Assembly: GCA_022844045.1 (NCBI GenBank)
Contig: JALHMM010000020.1
Location: 1-64,000, forward strand
Direction: 5' to 3'
Length of the DNA stretch: 64,000 nucleotides
DNA from: Reyranellaceae bacterium
GTDB lineage: Bacteria; Pseudomonadota; Alphaproteobacteria; Reyranellales; Reyranellaceae
The notes beneath the pieces were generated by a model. The model did not search any database and had not been told where the DNA came from. It was given only the letters and a program-made list of their open reading frames with translations. Positions 41,343 to 53,924 of this stretch are shown here, in pieces (positions within the stretch are counted from its first letter, which is position 1; each line of letters begins with the position of its first letter). The translations under genes and the position numbers were made by a program.

Positions 41343-42089
41343 TCAACCGATCCCGCCGTCGACCTGGATATTGGATCCTGTGGTGAACGAGGAGGCGTCG
41401 CTTGCCAGGTAGAGCGCCGCCGTCACGATCTCCTCGGGCTGGCCGCTACGCTTGAGCGCCGCGCCGCTGTTCTTCTTGTGCTCTTCCGGCCAGGCATCCG
41501 AGATGTCGGTGAGGAAGCGGCCGGGCGAGATGGTGTTGACCCGCACCTTGGGCCCGAACTCGAAGGCGAAGCCGATGGTCATCGCGTTCAGCCCCGCCTT
41601 GGCGCCGGCATAGGGGATGATCTGCGGCCGGGGACGCAGCGCGCCCACGCTGCTGACATTGATGATGCAGCCGCCGTCGCCCTTCATCATGCGGCTGCCG
41701 ACCAGCGCGTTGAGCCGAAACGGGCCCTTGAAGTTCAGCGAGATCACGCGGTCGAAGAGCTGCTCGCTGGTCTCGACCGAGGACGGCGCGATCGGCGAGC
41801 TGCCGGCGTTGCACACCAGGATGTCGATCTTGCCGAAAGCCGTGTAGGCCGCGTCGACCAGCCCGTCGAGCTCCTCCCAGCGCGCGACGTTGCAGGCATA
41901 GGGCAGAGCGCGGCGGCCCATCGCCTTGACCTCGGCGGCGACCTTCTCGCAGGAGTCCATCTTGCGGCTGGTGATGACGACATCGGCGCCGCGCTGGGCG
42001 AAGGCCAGCACCATCTGCCGGCCCATGCCGCGGCTGCCGCCGGTGACCAGCGCCACCTTTCCGGTGAAATCGAACGGGTCCTTCTTCAC
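41343..42089 (-). CDS. SDR-family oxidoreductase
   Basis: VALVTGGSRGMGRQM, NAG, YAGAKAGLNAM; GTG start. Confidence 0.9.
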   Translation of the reverse strand: MKKDPFDFTGKVALVTGGSRGMGRQMVLAFAQRGADVVITSRKMDSCEKVAAEVKAMGRRALPYACNVARWEELDGLVDAAYTAFGKIDILVCNAGSSPIAPSSVETSEQLFDRVISLNFKGPFRLNALVGSRMMKGDGGCIINVSSVGALRPRPQIIPYAGAKAGLNAMTIGFAFEFGPKVRVNTISPGRFLTDISDAWPEEHKKNSGAALKRSGQPEEIVTAALYLASDASSFTTGSNIQVDGGIG

Positions 42090-42168
42090 ATCTCGCTCCC
42101 TTGTGCGCGGCCGCCGGACGAGTACCCTAGCACCCCTGCGGACACCTGCGTTTCGCCGGGAGGAAACC

Positions 42169-42714
42169 ATGGCCTACAAGCTCGAGGAATTCTGCCGCGA
42201 CGCGCACGACGCGCTCAAGGGCACGCCCGGCCGCGACGGCCGCGAGAAGGTGCGCGTACTGCTGGAGAAGCTGCTGACCAACAAGGACTTCGTCGAGATG
42301 GCGGTGGGCCCCAACGCGCCCAAGGGCCGCACCACGCTCTACGAGGACAAGGAGCTGGGCTTCGTCGTGCTGGGCCACGTCAACAACGGCGCGCACAAAT
42401 CGCCGCCGCACGACCATGGGCCCTCATGGGCGGTCTACGGCCAGGCGGTCAAGCATACCGACATGACGGTGTGGCATCGGCTCGACAAGGGTGATGGCGC
42501 CGGCCCGGCGGAGCTGGAGGCGGTGAAGACCTATCGCCTGGAGCCCGGCCATGCCGGCTGCTACGATGTGGGCGACATCCATTCGATCGACTATCCTGAC
42601 GGCTCGCGCTTCGTGCGCGTCACCGGCCGCGACCTCGACTACGTCCAGCGCCTGAAATACGACCTGGCGCAGAAGAAGGCGCTTGTCATCGAGAGCGCCT
42701 CGGCCTCGGGCTGA
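42169..42714 (+). CDS. Cupin-like protein (cysteine dioxygenase-type fold)
   Basis: HKSPPHDHGPSWAVYGQ. Confidence 0.65.
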   Translation: MAYKLEEFCRDAHDALKGTPGRDGREKVRVLLEKLLTNKDFVEMAVGPNAPKGRTTLYEDKELGFVVLGHVNNGAHKSPPHDHGPSWAVYGQAVKHTDMTVWHRLDKGDGAGPAELEAVKTYRLEPGHAGCYDVGDIHSIDYPDGSRFVRVTGRDLDYVQRLKYDLAQKKALVIESASASG

Positions 42715-42755
42715 TCAGCGGTCGGAATGAAGCGTATGCGAGCGGATGCGGCCGC

Positions 42756-43220
42756 CTAGCCTCGGAAGGCACGCCTGATCTCCTCGGCGAGCTCTTCGGC
42801 GGCCTTTCGCGAACCGAATCTACGCGGCGCCTCGTAGCGGGTGACCGACCCGACCAGCAGGACGACGGAAAAGGTGTTGTCGCCCTCCATCGCCTCATGC
42901 TCAACGACATCGATGCCGCTGACGTCAGCCGGTAAGAAGACGAGCCGGCGCGTCGTGAAGGGATTGCGCCGTTGGATCTCGATCCGGCCGGGCTCGATTG
43001 TCCAGGTATCCGACCAACCGATCAGCCCGCCCACGACCGCTGGAATGCCGAATGTGCAGGCGCCAAGGATGATGAGGAGAAAGAACGGACTGAAGATGTT
43101 GGGCGGCCAGACACCACGACCCAGTTCCCATACCGGGAGGCTGATCACACCAAGGCCGATCGCGACGACGATCGCACGCGTCCAGCCGGGAGTCGCCGAC
43201 TCGATTTTCATCGGCGCCAT
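42756..43220 (-). CDS. hypothetical membrane protein
   Basis: 154 aa, hydrophobic segments. Confidence 0.6.
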   Translation of the reverse strand: MAPMKIESATPGWTRAIVVAIGLGVISLPVWELGRGVWPPNIFSPFFLLIILGACTFGIPAVVGGLIGWSDTWTIEPGRIEIQRRNPFTTRRLVFLPADVSGIDVVEHEAMEGDNTFSVVLLVGSVTRYEAPRRFGSRKAAEELAEEIRRAFRG

Positions 43221-43223
43221 CGC

Positions 43224-44444
43224 TCACTCGGTCCATGGCTGCGCAGGCGGTACTCCCGCAAGATCCAGTCGGCCCAGGACGCCCTGCGCGGCCGCAACCG
43301 CCGTCGCGAAGGTCGCTTGCAGCAGGTAGCCGCCGGTCGGGGCTTCCCAGTCGAGCATCTCGCCGGCGACAAACACGCCCGGCAGGCGCTTCAGCATCAA
43401 CGTGTCATCGACCGCGTCGCGCGCGATGCCGCCAGCGGTGGAGATCGCCCGCTCGATCGGCCGCGCCATCAACACGATGACGGGCACGGCCTTGATCCGC
43501 GCGGCGATCTCGGCCGGCGTCGAGCCCAGCTTCGTCTCGCGCAGCAACGCCACGCCCGCCGGCGACAGGCCGATGCGACGCAGCATCGTCGACAGCGAGC
43601 GCGCGCCACGGGGCTCGGCGAGGCGGTGACGGACATCGGTCTCGTCGAGATCAGGCAGCAGGTCGACCTCAACCACAGCCCGGCCGTCGCGCGCGATCGC
43701 CTCGCGCAGCGGCGCCGACAGCGCATAGACCGCGCCGCCCTCGAGGCCGTGCGCGGTCACCATCGCCTCGCCGCGAACGCGCTGACCCGCGAACGACAGG
43801 GCGATGCGCTTGAGCGGCTGGCCGGCGAAGCGATCGCGCAGGTGGTCGCTCCAGGCGACCTCGAAGCCGCAATTCGCCGGTCGCAGGGTCGCGATCTCGA
43901 CGCCGCGACGGCCGAGGATGTCGACCCACGCGCCGTCGGAGCCGAGCCGCGGCCAGGACGCGCCACCCAATGCCAGCATGGTCGCGTCGGCGCGAACCGG
44001 GACGTGGCCATCGAACGACAACGCGCCCTGCTCGTCCCAACCGAGCCAGCGGCGCCGCGTCTCTATGCGTACGCCCAACGAGTCGAGGCGACGCAGCCAG
44101 GCGCGCAACAGCGGCGAGGCCTTGAAGCTTCTCGGAAACACGCGCCCGCTGGACCCGACAAAGGTCTCCTCCCCCAGCGCCGCGCTCCAGGCACGCAGCG
44201 CCGATGGTGGAAAGGCATCGAGGATCGGCGTGAGCCAGCCGCGCGCCTCGCCGTAGCGCGACATGAACTCCGGACGGGGCTCGCCATGCGTCAGGTTGAG
44301 CCCACCGCGCCCGGCCATCAGCAGCTTGCGGCCGACCGTGGGCATGCGCTCGTATACCGTCACGGCGCAGCCGGCGCCGGCCAGCACCTCAGCCGCCATC
44401 AAGCCGGCGGGGCCACCGCCGATCACGGCTACGGCGGACTTCAT
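43224..44444 (-). CDS. NAD(P)/FAD-dependent oxidoreductase, BaiN/HI0933 type
   Basis: AVIGGGPAGLMAAEVLAGAG, GRKLLMAGRGGLNLTH. Confidence 0.9.
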   Translation of the reverse strand: MKSAVAVIGGGPAGLMAAEVLAGAGCAVTVYERMPTVGRKLLMAGRGGLNLTHGEPRPEFMSRYGEARGWLTPILDAFPPSALRAWSAALGEETFVGSSGRVFPRSFKASPLLRAWLRRLDSLGVRIETRRRWLGWDEQGALSFDGHVPVRADATMLALGGASWPRLGSDGAWVDILGRRGVEIATLRPANCGFEVAWSDHLRDRFAGQPLKRIALSFAGQRVRGEAMVTAHGLEGGAVYALSAPLREAIARDGRAVVEVDLLPDLDETDVRHRLAEPRGARSLSTMLRRIGLSPAGVALLRETKLGSTPAEIAARIKAVPVIVLMARPIERAISTAGGIARDAVDDTLMLKRLPGVFVAGEMLDWEAPTGGYLLQATFATAVAAAQGVLGRLDLAGVPPAQPWTE

Positions 44445-44475
44445 GCCGGCGCATCCTGCTCAGGAGCAGGGCAAC

Positions 44476-44624
44476 CGCATATGACTTCCGCACACCCCAA
44501 CCTCATGCTGAGGAGGCCGCGCTTGCGGCCGTCTTGAAGCACGGGCCACAGGTACCACGCGGGTTGCCGACCCTTCGAGACGCGCCAAGCGGCGCTCCTC
44601 AGGGTGAGGGCGAGGCCATATGCG
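44476..44624. repeat. Palindromic intergenic repeat, copy 2
   Basis: cgcatatg...catatgcg ends; core cctcatgctgaggaggccgcgcttgcggccgtct shared with 14561 onward. Confidence 0.85.
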
Positions 44625-44677
44625 ATAGCGCTGCGCTCGGGATGACGGTGATTCTGTTCGGCCGGGATGTGCTTTAG

Positions 44678-45817
<1,140 letters not shown>

Positions 45818-45819
45818 GT

Positions 45820-45994
45820 CCTTCTCCCCACGAAGGTGGGGAGAAGGTGCCCGAAGGGCGGATGAGGGGCTTCGCTATGCCCCGACAAACATCGAGGCGG
45901 ATGATAGGCCTGGAAGCCCCTCATCCGCCTCGCTTACGCTCGGCACCTTCTCCCTCGGGGCCGTCCGCGGCCCCTGACCTGCGCGGGGAGAAGG
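45820..45994. repeat. Large intergenic inverted repeat between convergent frmA and rtcB
   Basis: ccttctcccc/ggggagaagg ends; gaaggtgcc..gcggatgaggggc / gcccctcatccgc..ggcaccttc arms. Confidence 0.85.
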
Positions 45995-46001
45995 AAAACG
46001 G

Positions 46002-47237
<1,236 letters not shown>

Positions 47238-47302
47238 CTCAGCCTCCAGGGGGCGCGGCTTGTACGCCTCCAGGGGTGGTTCGTCCAGTCCCCACGTTGA
47301 GT

Positions 47303-48805
47303 TTATTTGAGCTTCAGCCCCTGCACCCGCATCAGCCCGTCGGGAATCAGGCGCAGGCCCTCGAGCTTCGCCGAGTGCCCGAGAATGTTGGTGCGGTGAT
47401 AGAGGTAGATGTACGGACGCTCCGCGAGATAAATCTTCGCGGCTGCCTCGTAGGCGCTCAGCCGCCCCGGCAGGTCGACGCGGCCGCGCGCTTCCTTGAG
47501 GTACTTGTCGACTTCGGCGTTGCAGTACTTGCCACCGTTGAGCGCGCCGTCGCAGGCCTTGAAGCTGTAGATGTTGCCGTCGATGTCGACCCGGCCGCTC
47601 CACAGGATCAACAGACTCTCGAAGTTGCCGGCGACCCAGTCGCGCAGCAGGGTCGCGGTCTCGAACAGCTGCAGCTCCATGTCGAAGCCGGCCTCGCCCA
47701 CCATGCCCTGCAGGATCTCAGCGGCCTGCTTGAACTCCGTCGTATTGGGCACCGACATGTGCACTTTCACGCGGTCGAAGCCGGCTTCCTTGATCAGCGC
47801 CTTGGCCTTGGCCACGTCGCGCTTCGGCACCGGCACGCTGCCGGCATAGAACACGGTGCCCGGCGCCACCGACTGGTTGCCCGGCGTGTAGACGCCGTCG
47901 GACAGAACCTGCACCAGCGCCTGACGATCGATCGCCCAGTCGAGCGCCTCGCGCAGCTTCGCCATCTTGTTGATTGGCGCCTGGGCGCGCGGGCCGTTGG
48001 CGATGTTGAACGAGATATAGACCGCCGACAGGCCCGGTCCGGCGGCGACACGCACGCGTGCGTCGCGCTTGAGATCCGCGACGTCGCTGGGCAGCACCGC
48101 CTCGATCAGGTCCAGGCTATTGGCCTTGAGGTTGTTCAGGCGCACGGTGCTGTCGGGGATCGGTAGATAGACGATGCGGTCGACATGGATGCTCGCGGCG
48201 TCCCAGTAGCCGGCGAACCGCTCCAGCTCGATCCGGTCGAGCGCCACGCGGCGCACGAACTTGAACGGACCGGCGCAAACCGGCGCGTTGCCGAACTTGT
48301 CGCCCAGCGCGGCGATCGCCTTGGGCGACATGATCATGCCGGCGCGATCGGCCAGCGCCGCGACCAGCGGCGCGAAGGGCTCGTTGAGCTGGATGGCCAC
48401 GGTGTCCGGCGCCGACGCCACGATCTCCTTGATCGGGCCCATCTCGGAGCGCCGCGTCGAGCCGGTCATGGCGAGATGGCGCTCGAGCGAGGCCTTCACC
48501 GCGGCGGCGTCCATCTTCTCGCCATCATGGAAGGTCACGCCAGCGCGCAGCTTCATCGTCAATGTGCGCCCGTCGGCCGACCATTCCCACGACGTGGCGA
48601 GCTGCGGCACCAGGTTCAGCTTCTCGTCGATGTCGATCAGCTTGTCGCACAGCGCGGCGAAGACCTGTCGGCCGGCCACCGTGCGCGACAGCGTGGGATC
48701 GAGCGCATCGGGATCGCTGCCGATGCCGATGCGCAAAGTGGTTTGCGCGCCGGCGGGAATCGCCAGGCCCACCAGCATCGCCGCGGCGAGAAACAATCGC
48801 GTCAT
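47303..48805 (-). CDS. ABC transporter substrate-binding protein, family 5
   Basis: Signal peptide; PQLATSWEWSADGRTLTMKLRAGVTFHDGEKMDAAAVKASLER. Confidence 0.9.
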   Translation of the reverse strand: MTRLFLAAAMLVGLAIPAGAQTTLRIGIGSDPDALDPTLSRTVAGRQVFAALCDKLIDIDEKLNLVPQLATSWEWSADGRTLTMKLRAGVTFHDGEKMDAAAVKASLERHLAMTGSTRRSEMGPIKEIVASAPDTVAIQLNEPFAPLVAALADRAGMIMSPKAIAALGDKFGNAPVCAGPFKFVRRVALDRIELERFAGYWDAASIHVDRIVYLPIPDSTVRLNNLKANSLDLIEAVLPSDVADLKRDARVRVAAGPGLSAVYISFNIANGPRAQAPINKMAKLREALDWAIDRQALVQVLSDGVYTPGNQSVAPGTVFYAGSVPVPKRDVAKAKALIKEAGFDRVKVHMSVPNTTEFKQAAEILQGMVGEAGFDMELQLFETATLLRDWVAGNFESLLILWSGRVDIDGNIYSFKACDGALNGGKYCNAEVDKYLKEARGRVDLPGRLSAYEAAAKIYLAERPYIYLYHRTNILGHSAKLEGLRLIPDGLMRVQGLKLK

Positions 48806-48912
48806 GGTCCACCCCGTCATCGCACCATGCGGAATGATGCAATTTGCCGGCCACTTGCGCGACCCTTATCCTCGCAGGGCTGGGTGAAAACCATCGCGAC
48901 GGAGTCACAGCC

Positions 48913-50082
48913 ATGCAGCCGGTGTTCGATCTGTCCTCGGTGCATCGCTTCAAGCATCCCGGCGCCATCGACGCCGATGGTCACGTGCTGGAGCCGGGCG
49001 ATCTGTGGGACAACTACATCGAGGCGCGCTATCGCGACCGCGCCATGCGCATCAAGCGCGACGCCGATGGGCTGGAGTATCTCGAGATCGGCGGCCAGCC
49101 CTCGAAGATGACGCGCAAGGGCTATCCCGCCACCTTGGGCCGCATGGGCCAGAAGGAGCTCGACGCCTTCAAGCCGCATCCCGACAAGACCTATGCCGCG
49201 AACATGCCATTTGGCGCCTGCGACGCCGATCAGCGCCTGAAGCTGCTCGAGGCCGAAAATCTCGACAAGGCGATCCTCTATCCGACGCTGGGCATCCTCT
49301 GGGAGGCCGAGCTCGACGACGCCGAGCTGTCGCAGGCCTATTGCCGCGCCTACAACCGCTGGATCGCCGATTTCTGCCGCCCATCGAAGGGCCGGCTGGT
49401 GCCGATCGCGCATCTGTCGCTCAGCGACCCCGAAGCCGCGGCGGCCGAGCTGGAACGCGCGGTGAAGGATGGTTGCCGCGGCGCCTTCGTCGTGCCGTTC
49501 ACCTGGACGCGCAAGGCGCATGGCGATCCGGTGCACGATCCGCTCTACGCCAAGGCCTGCGAGCTCGACGTGCCGATCGCCATCCATCCGGCCTTCGAGC
49601 CCTTCCGTCTGCGCGGCCAGCGCTTCGACGACCAGCATCGTATGTCGCTGCTCGCTTCGGTGTCGGCGGCCAATGGCGTGCGCGAGGCCTTCACCACTTT
49701 CTTCCAGTTCGCGACCTTCGATCGCTTTCCAAAGCTCAAGCTGATCATCCTCGAATCGGGCGCGGGCTGGATCGGCTACTGGCTCGACCGCCTCGACGGC
49801 GTGGTCACCTCGACCTACATCGGCGGCCGCGCGCCGTTGAAGCATAAGCCCAGCGAGTACTTCGGCCGCCAGGTCTGGATCTCGGCCGATCCCGACGAGC
49901 GCACCATCCCCGCGCTGCTCGACCTCTACGGCACCGACCGCTTCTTCTGGGCCAGCGACTATCCGCATCCCGACCACACCGGCGACTATCTCGCCGAGCT
50001 CGAGCACATGGTCGACGCCATGCCTCTCGCCGCGCGCCCGCGCATCCTCGGCGACAACGCCCGCGCCGCGTTCGGCATTTGA
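48913..50082 (+). CDS. Amidohydrolase family protein
   Basis: DADGHVLEPGDLWDNY, FWASDYPHPD. Confidence 0.88.
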   Translation: MQPVFDLSSVHRFKHPGAIDADGHVLEPGDLWDNYIEARYRDRAMRIKRDADGLEYLEIGGQPSKMTRKGYPATLGRMGQKELDAFKPHPDKTYAANMPFGACDADQRLKLLEAENLDKAILYPTLGILWEAELDDAELSQAYCRAYNRWIADFCRPSKGRLVPIAHLSLSDPEAAAAELERAVKDGCRGAFVVPFTWTRKAHGDPVHDPLYAKACELDVPIAIHPAFEPFRLRGQRFDDQHRMSLLASVSAANGVREAFTTFFQFATFDRFPKLKLIILESGAGWIGYWLDRLDGVVTSTYIGGRAPLKHKPSEYFGRQVWISADPDERTIPALLDLYGTDRFFWASDYPHPDHTGDYLAELEHMVDAMPLAARPRILGDNARAAFGI

Positions 50083-51107
50083 CCGGGACGCGCATCCTGC
50101 AGGTCGGCTACGGCACCTTTGGTGCGCAGCATGCGCGCGCCTGGGCGGCGCTGGAGCACGAGGCCGCGCTGACCATCGCCGACTCCTCGCCGGTGGCGCG
50201 CGAGGCCGCGGCGAAGGCGCACCCGACGGCGCGTGTCGTCGCCGATTGGCGAGATGCCCTAGGTGATTGCGACGCACTCGACATCGCGGCGCCCAGCGAT
50301 CTGCATCACGCGATCGCCATGGCGGCGCTGGAGGCCGGCCGCGACCTCTTCATCGAGAAGCCGATGGCGATGAACGCCGCGCAGGCGCGGGAGATCGCCG
50401 AACGCGCCGCCGCGCGCCAACGCGTCGTGCAGGTCGGCTACCTGCTGCGCATCCATCCCGCGGCGCGGGCGTTGCGCGAGCACGTGCGGGCATCGGGGGT
50501 CGGCGCGTTATCGATGATCGTGGCGGAGTTCATCAGCCTGAAGCGCCCGCGGCGCGACGCCGGCGTCGTGCTCAACGACGCGGTGCACGTGCTCGACCTG
50601 ATGTGCTGGATTGTCGGCCGGTTGCCCGACGAGGTGTCGGCGACCCTGGTCGAACGGCTGGGCCGCGGCTTCGAGGACATCGCCACTATCACACTGAACT
50701 GGCGCGACGGGCCGGTGGCGCGGGTCGACGCCTCGTGCATCGTGCCGGGCGAGCACGCCGATGAATTCGCGCGCGGCGCATTCTCGCGCAAGCGGCTCAC
50801 CATCACCGGCGACCAGGGACAGGCCTCGGTCGACTTCATGCTCGATGCGCTCTCGACTCGCAGATGCCTGCTGATGCCGCGGGATGACGGCAGCTGGATG
50901 CCGCTCTACGAGGAACCGCAGCGGCGCGGGTTCATGCCCCTGTCGCCGATCCAGGGCATGGCGGCACAGTTCGCGATCTTCCTCGACGCGATTGGCCGGC
51001 GGGTGCAGCCGGAGGCGAATGCCAGGTCGGGCGTGGCGATGGCGGTGTTGGCGGACGCGATCTTCGAGGCGGCGCGGACCAAGCGGACCGTTGTCATTCC
51101 GAGATGA
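50079..51107 (+). CDS. Gfo/Idh/MocA family oxidoreductase
   Basis: ILQVGYGTFGAQHARAW, DLFIEKPMAMNAAQA. Confidence 0.9.
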   Translation: MTGTRILQVGYGTFGAQHARAWAALEHEAALTIADSSPVAREAAAKAHPTARVVADWRDALGDCDALDIAAPSDLHHAIAMAALEAGRDLFIEKPMAMNAAQAREIAERAAARQRVVQVGYLLRIHPAARALREHVRASGVGALSMIVAEFISLKRPRRDAGVVLNDAVHVLDLMCWIVGRLPDEVSATLVERLGRGFEDIATITLNWRDGPVARVDASCIVPGEHADEFARGAFSRKRLTITGDQGQASVDFMLDALSTRRCLLMPRDDGSWMPLYEEPQRRGFMPLSPIQGMAAQFAIFLDAIGRRVQPEANARSGVAMAVLADAIFEAARTKRTVVIPR

Positions 51108-51134
51108 CGGCTCGGGCGTTGCGCGCTCTCGCTG

Positions 51135-51512
51135 TCACTTCTGCGCTTCCAGATACTCGATGATCGCCTTGCGCTCGTCCGGCTTCTTCACGCCGACGAA
51201 GGCCATGGTGGTGCCCTTGATCACGTCGCGCGGGTTGGCGAGGTAAGGATCCAGCGTCTCGGCGCTCCAGACGATGCCGGAGTTCTTGTTGGCCTCGGAG
51301 TAGCGGAAGCCCTCGATCGTGCCAGCCTTGCGGCCGATCAGGCCGAACAGGTTGGGACCCTGCAGGCGGCGCGTGCTGTCCTTCTCGGCGACGTGGCAGA
51401 TGCCGCAATGGCGCTTGAACAGACGTTCGCCGGCGCCGACGTCCTGCGCCTGCACGGACGACGCGACGAGAGCCGCGATCACGCCTGCGACAGCCGGCCC
51501 GAGCCATTTCAT
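51135..51512 (-). CDS. Class I c-type cytochrome
   Basis: Signal peptide; FKRHCGICHVAEKD; distal Met region. Confidence 0.9.
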   Translation of the reverse strand: MKWLGPAVAGVIAALVASSVQAQDVGAGERLFKRHCGICHVAEKDSTRRLQGPNLFGLIGRKAGTIEGFRYSEANKNSGIVWSAETLDPYLANPRDVIKGTTMAFVGVKKPDERKAIIEYLEAQK

Positions 51513-51591
51513 GCGACGCCCTCCTGTGAAACCATCAGGAGATATGGGCCGCGGCGCGCGACAACGCCATGCGCGCCGCCGCCGCACCCGG

Positions 51592-52869
51592 TCAGCCCCA
51601 GGTATCCGCCGTGATCGCCTGATACCAGGCGCGGGTGTACTCGGCCTCCAGCTTGCGCTCGTTCATGGTCGGTGTGCGCACGCTGACGCCGCCAGCGTTC
51701 GGCGTGGCGACGATGCCGCGATCGGTCGTCGCCTGGAAGACGTCGGTGACCGATATGCCGTAATCCGGGTGAACCAGGCTGTAGCAGATGTTCAGCAGCG
51801 CCGGCGCGCCCGGGGGCTTGCCGTCCAACGCGGCGACGATGGCGGCCGCGACGACCTTGGCCTGGATGTTGGCCGAGGAACCCGACTTCGGCATGGCGCC
51901 GGCGATCGCGGCGTCGCCGATCACGTAGACATGCTCGGCCTTGCGCGAGGCGAAGGTCTGCGGATCGACGGCGCACCAGCCGCGTTCGTCGGCCAGCCCG
52001 CCATCGATGGCGATGCGCCCGGCGGTCTGCGGCGGAATGACGTTGATCACCGCGCCCTTCTCGCTGCCGAAGCCCGACTTCACCGTCATGGTCGCGGCAT
52101 CGACGCTCTCGACCTTGCCGCCGTCCTTGCCGGCGATCCAGGTGATCATGCCGGGATACTCCGACTCCCACGCCGCCTGGAACAGACCCTGCTTGGAGAA
52201 CGCGTCCTTGGCGTCGAGGATCAGGATCTTCGACTTCGGTTTGTGGTTCTTGAAGTACCAGGCGATCGTGCTGACGCGCTCGTACGGGCCGGGCGGGCAG
52301 CGGAACGGGTTGGGTGGCGAGACCATGATGAACGTGCCGCCATCCGGCATCGCCTCGAGCTGGCTGCGCAGCAAGGTGGTCTGTGGCCCTGCCTTCCAGG
52401 CATGCGGCAGCTTCTCGGACACCGCCTCGTCATAGCCCGGCACGCCCTTGTGGTTGAGCTCGACGCCCGGCGAGACGACCAGCTTGTCGTAGGCGATTCG
52501 GTTGCCGCTTGTGAGTCGCAGCAGGCGGCCCGACGCATCGATGCCGGCGGCCTCGCCTTTGGTGACCCTCACCCCGAGCTTGGTCAGCGCGTCGAAGGTC
52601 TGGACGTTCTCCTCGATCTTGCGGAAGCCGCCCAGCACGTAGTTCGAGAACGGGCAGGTGATGTAGCGATCATCGCGCTCGACCAGCGTGACGTCGAGCT
52701 TGGCATTGGCGAGCTTGAGGTACTTCGCGGCGGTGGCGCCGCCGAAGCCGCCGCCGACCACCACGACCTTGCCGGCGACGCCCTGCGCGATGGCGGGCGC
52801 ACCCAGCAGCGAGACGGCGGCGCCCGAGGCGGCGGCCGACTTCAGGAAACGACGACGTGTCGTGCGCAT
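51592..52869 (-). CDS. Flavocytochrome c sulfide dehydrogenase flavoprotein (FccB/SoxF)
   Basis: Tat-like TRRRFLKSAAASGAAVSLLG; VVVGGGFGGATAAKYLK; NPFRCPPGPYERVSTIA. Confidence 0.93.
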   Translation of the reverse strand: MRTTRRRFLKSAAASGAAVSLLGAPAIAQGVAGKVVVVGGGFGGATAAKYLKLANAKLDVTLVERDDRYITCPFSNYVLGGFRKIEENVQTFDALTKLGVRVTKGEAAGIDASGRLLRLTSGNRIAYDKLVVSPGVELNHKGVPGYDEAVSEKLPHAWKAGPQTTLLRSQLEAMPDGGTFIMVSPPNPFRCPPGPYERVSTIAWYFKNHKPKSKILILDAKDAFSKQGLFQAAWESEYPGMITWIAGKDGGKVESVDAATMTVKSGFGSEKGAVINVIPPQTAGRIAIDGGLADERGWCAVDPQTFASRKAEHVYVIGDAAIAGAMPKSGSSANIQAKVVAAAIVAALDGKPPGAPALLNICYSLVHPDYGISVTDVFQATTDRGIVATPNAGGVSVRTPTMNERKLEAEYTRAWYQAITADTWG

Positions 52870-52878
52870 GGTGGCCTC

Positions 52879-53172
52879 CTACTTCTGCGCCGCGAGATAC
52901 TCGGCGATCAGCGCGAGCTGCTCGTCGGTGTATCCCTTGGCGATGCGGTTCATGATCGTGCCGGGTCGCTTGTCGGCCTTGAAGTCGGCCATCTGACGCG
53001 CGAGGTGATCCTTGGGCAGGCCGGCCAGCGCCACGATCTGGCCCGCGCCCTTGGCGCCCGGCCCGTGGCAAACGTAGCAGGTCTGCGCCATGGCCTGACC
53101 CGTTTGGGCCATGGCCGGTGCGACGCCAAACAGAACAAGCGCGGTGGCAAGAGCCGCCCTGCTGAGAACCAT
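52879..53172 (-). CDS. c-type cytochrome, FccA/SoxE-like
   Basis: TCYVCHGPGAKGAG; beside FccB. Confidence 0.88.
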   Translation of the reverse strand: MVLSRAALATALVLFGVAPAMAQTGQAMAQTCYVCHGPGAKGAGQIVALAGLPKDHLARQMADFKADKRPGTIMNRIAKGYTDEQLALIAEYLAAQK

Positions 53173-53237
53173 AGTTTCCCCCTGCTTCATCGGCGCGCCC
53201 ACGAGGCGCGGACGACCTGCATTGTAGATGCTCGCGT

Positions 53238-53924
53238 TTACTTTTGTCGCCGGTTGTCAGGCGTCACCCCCAGGCGTTGTGCCAGGTCGCTGGTGATCTT
53301 TGGCGGCTCTTTCCGGCAGTTGCTCATGCACGGCTCGCCCGCAGGAACGTCCGGGCGAGGATCAGCCTGAACGAAGCCGTCGCGGTTGGGCATGCGGATC
53401 GCCTTCAGTGTAGCGGCGTCGAGCGTGGCATCGGCGGGCAGCAGGTCATTGATGTTCAGCAGATAGGCGACGATGGCATAGGTGTCGTCATCGCTCAGCG
53501 ACTGTGGTGCGGCGAACGGCATCGTTCGCCGCACATAGTCGAAGATGCCGGGCGCGTAGGGCCAATAGCTGGCAACGGTCTTGCGCGGATCGTCGGACTT
53601 CAGGGTCTTCTCACCGCCGATCAACTCCGGCCAGCGCCCATTGCCTTCGCCGAACTCGCCATGACAGGAGGCGCATTGCTCCTGGTAAAGCTTCTCGCCC
53701 ACCGCGACCGTGCCCTTGCCCGGCGGCAAGCCCAAACCGTCATCGGCGCGCACGTCGATGTCCCAACCCTTGATTTCGATGGCCGTGGCGGCGCGGCCGA
53801 TGCCGAAGCGCTGCGGTCCGCGATCCTGCGCGGCCGCGTCGCTGACGATAGCGCCGCCCAGGACTGTCAGCAGGGTGACGGCGACGATCGCGGCCCGCGG
53901 ACGGCGCTCAGATGATCTGAACAT
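53238..53924 (-). CDS. soxD: SoxD-like c-type cytochrome
   Basis: YQEQCASCHGEFGEG; downstream of soxC. Confidence 0.9.
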   Translation of the reverse strand: MFRSSERRPRAAIVAVTLLTVLGGAIVSDAAAQDRGPQRFGIGRAATAIEIKGWDIDVRADDGLGLPPGKGTVAVGEKLYQEQCASCHGEFGEGNGRWPELIGGEKTLKSDDPRKTVASYWPYAPGIFDYVRRTMPFAAPQSLSDDDTYAIVAYLLNINDLLPADATLDAATLKAIRMPNRDGFVQADPRPDVPAGEPCMSNCRKEPPKITSDLAQRLGVTPDNRRQK

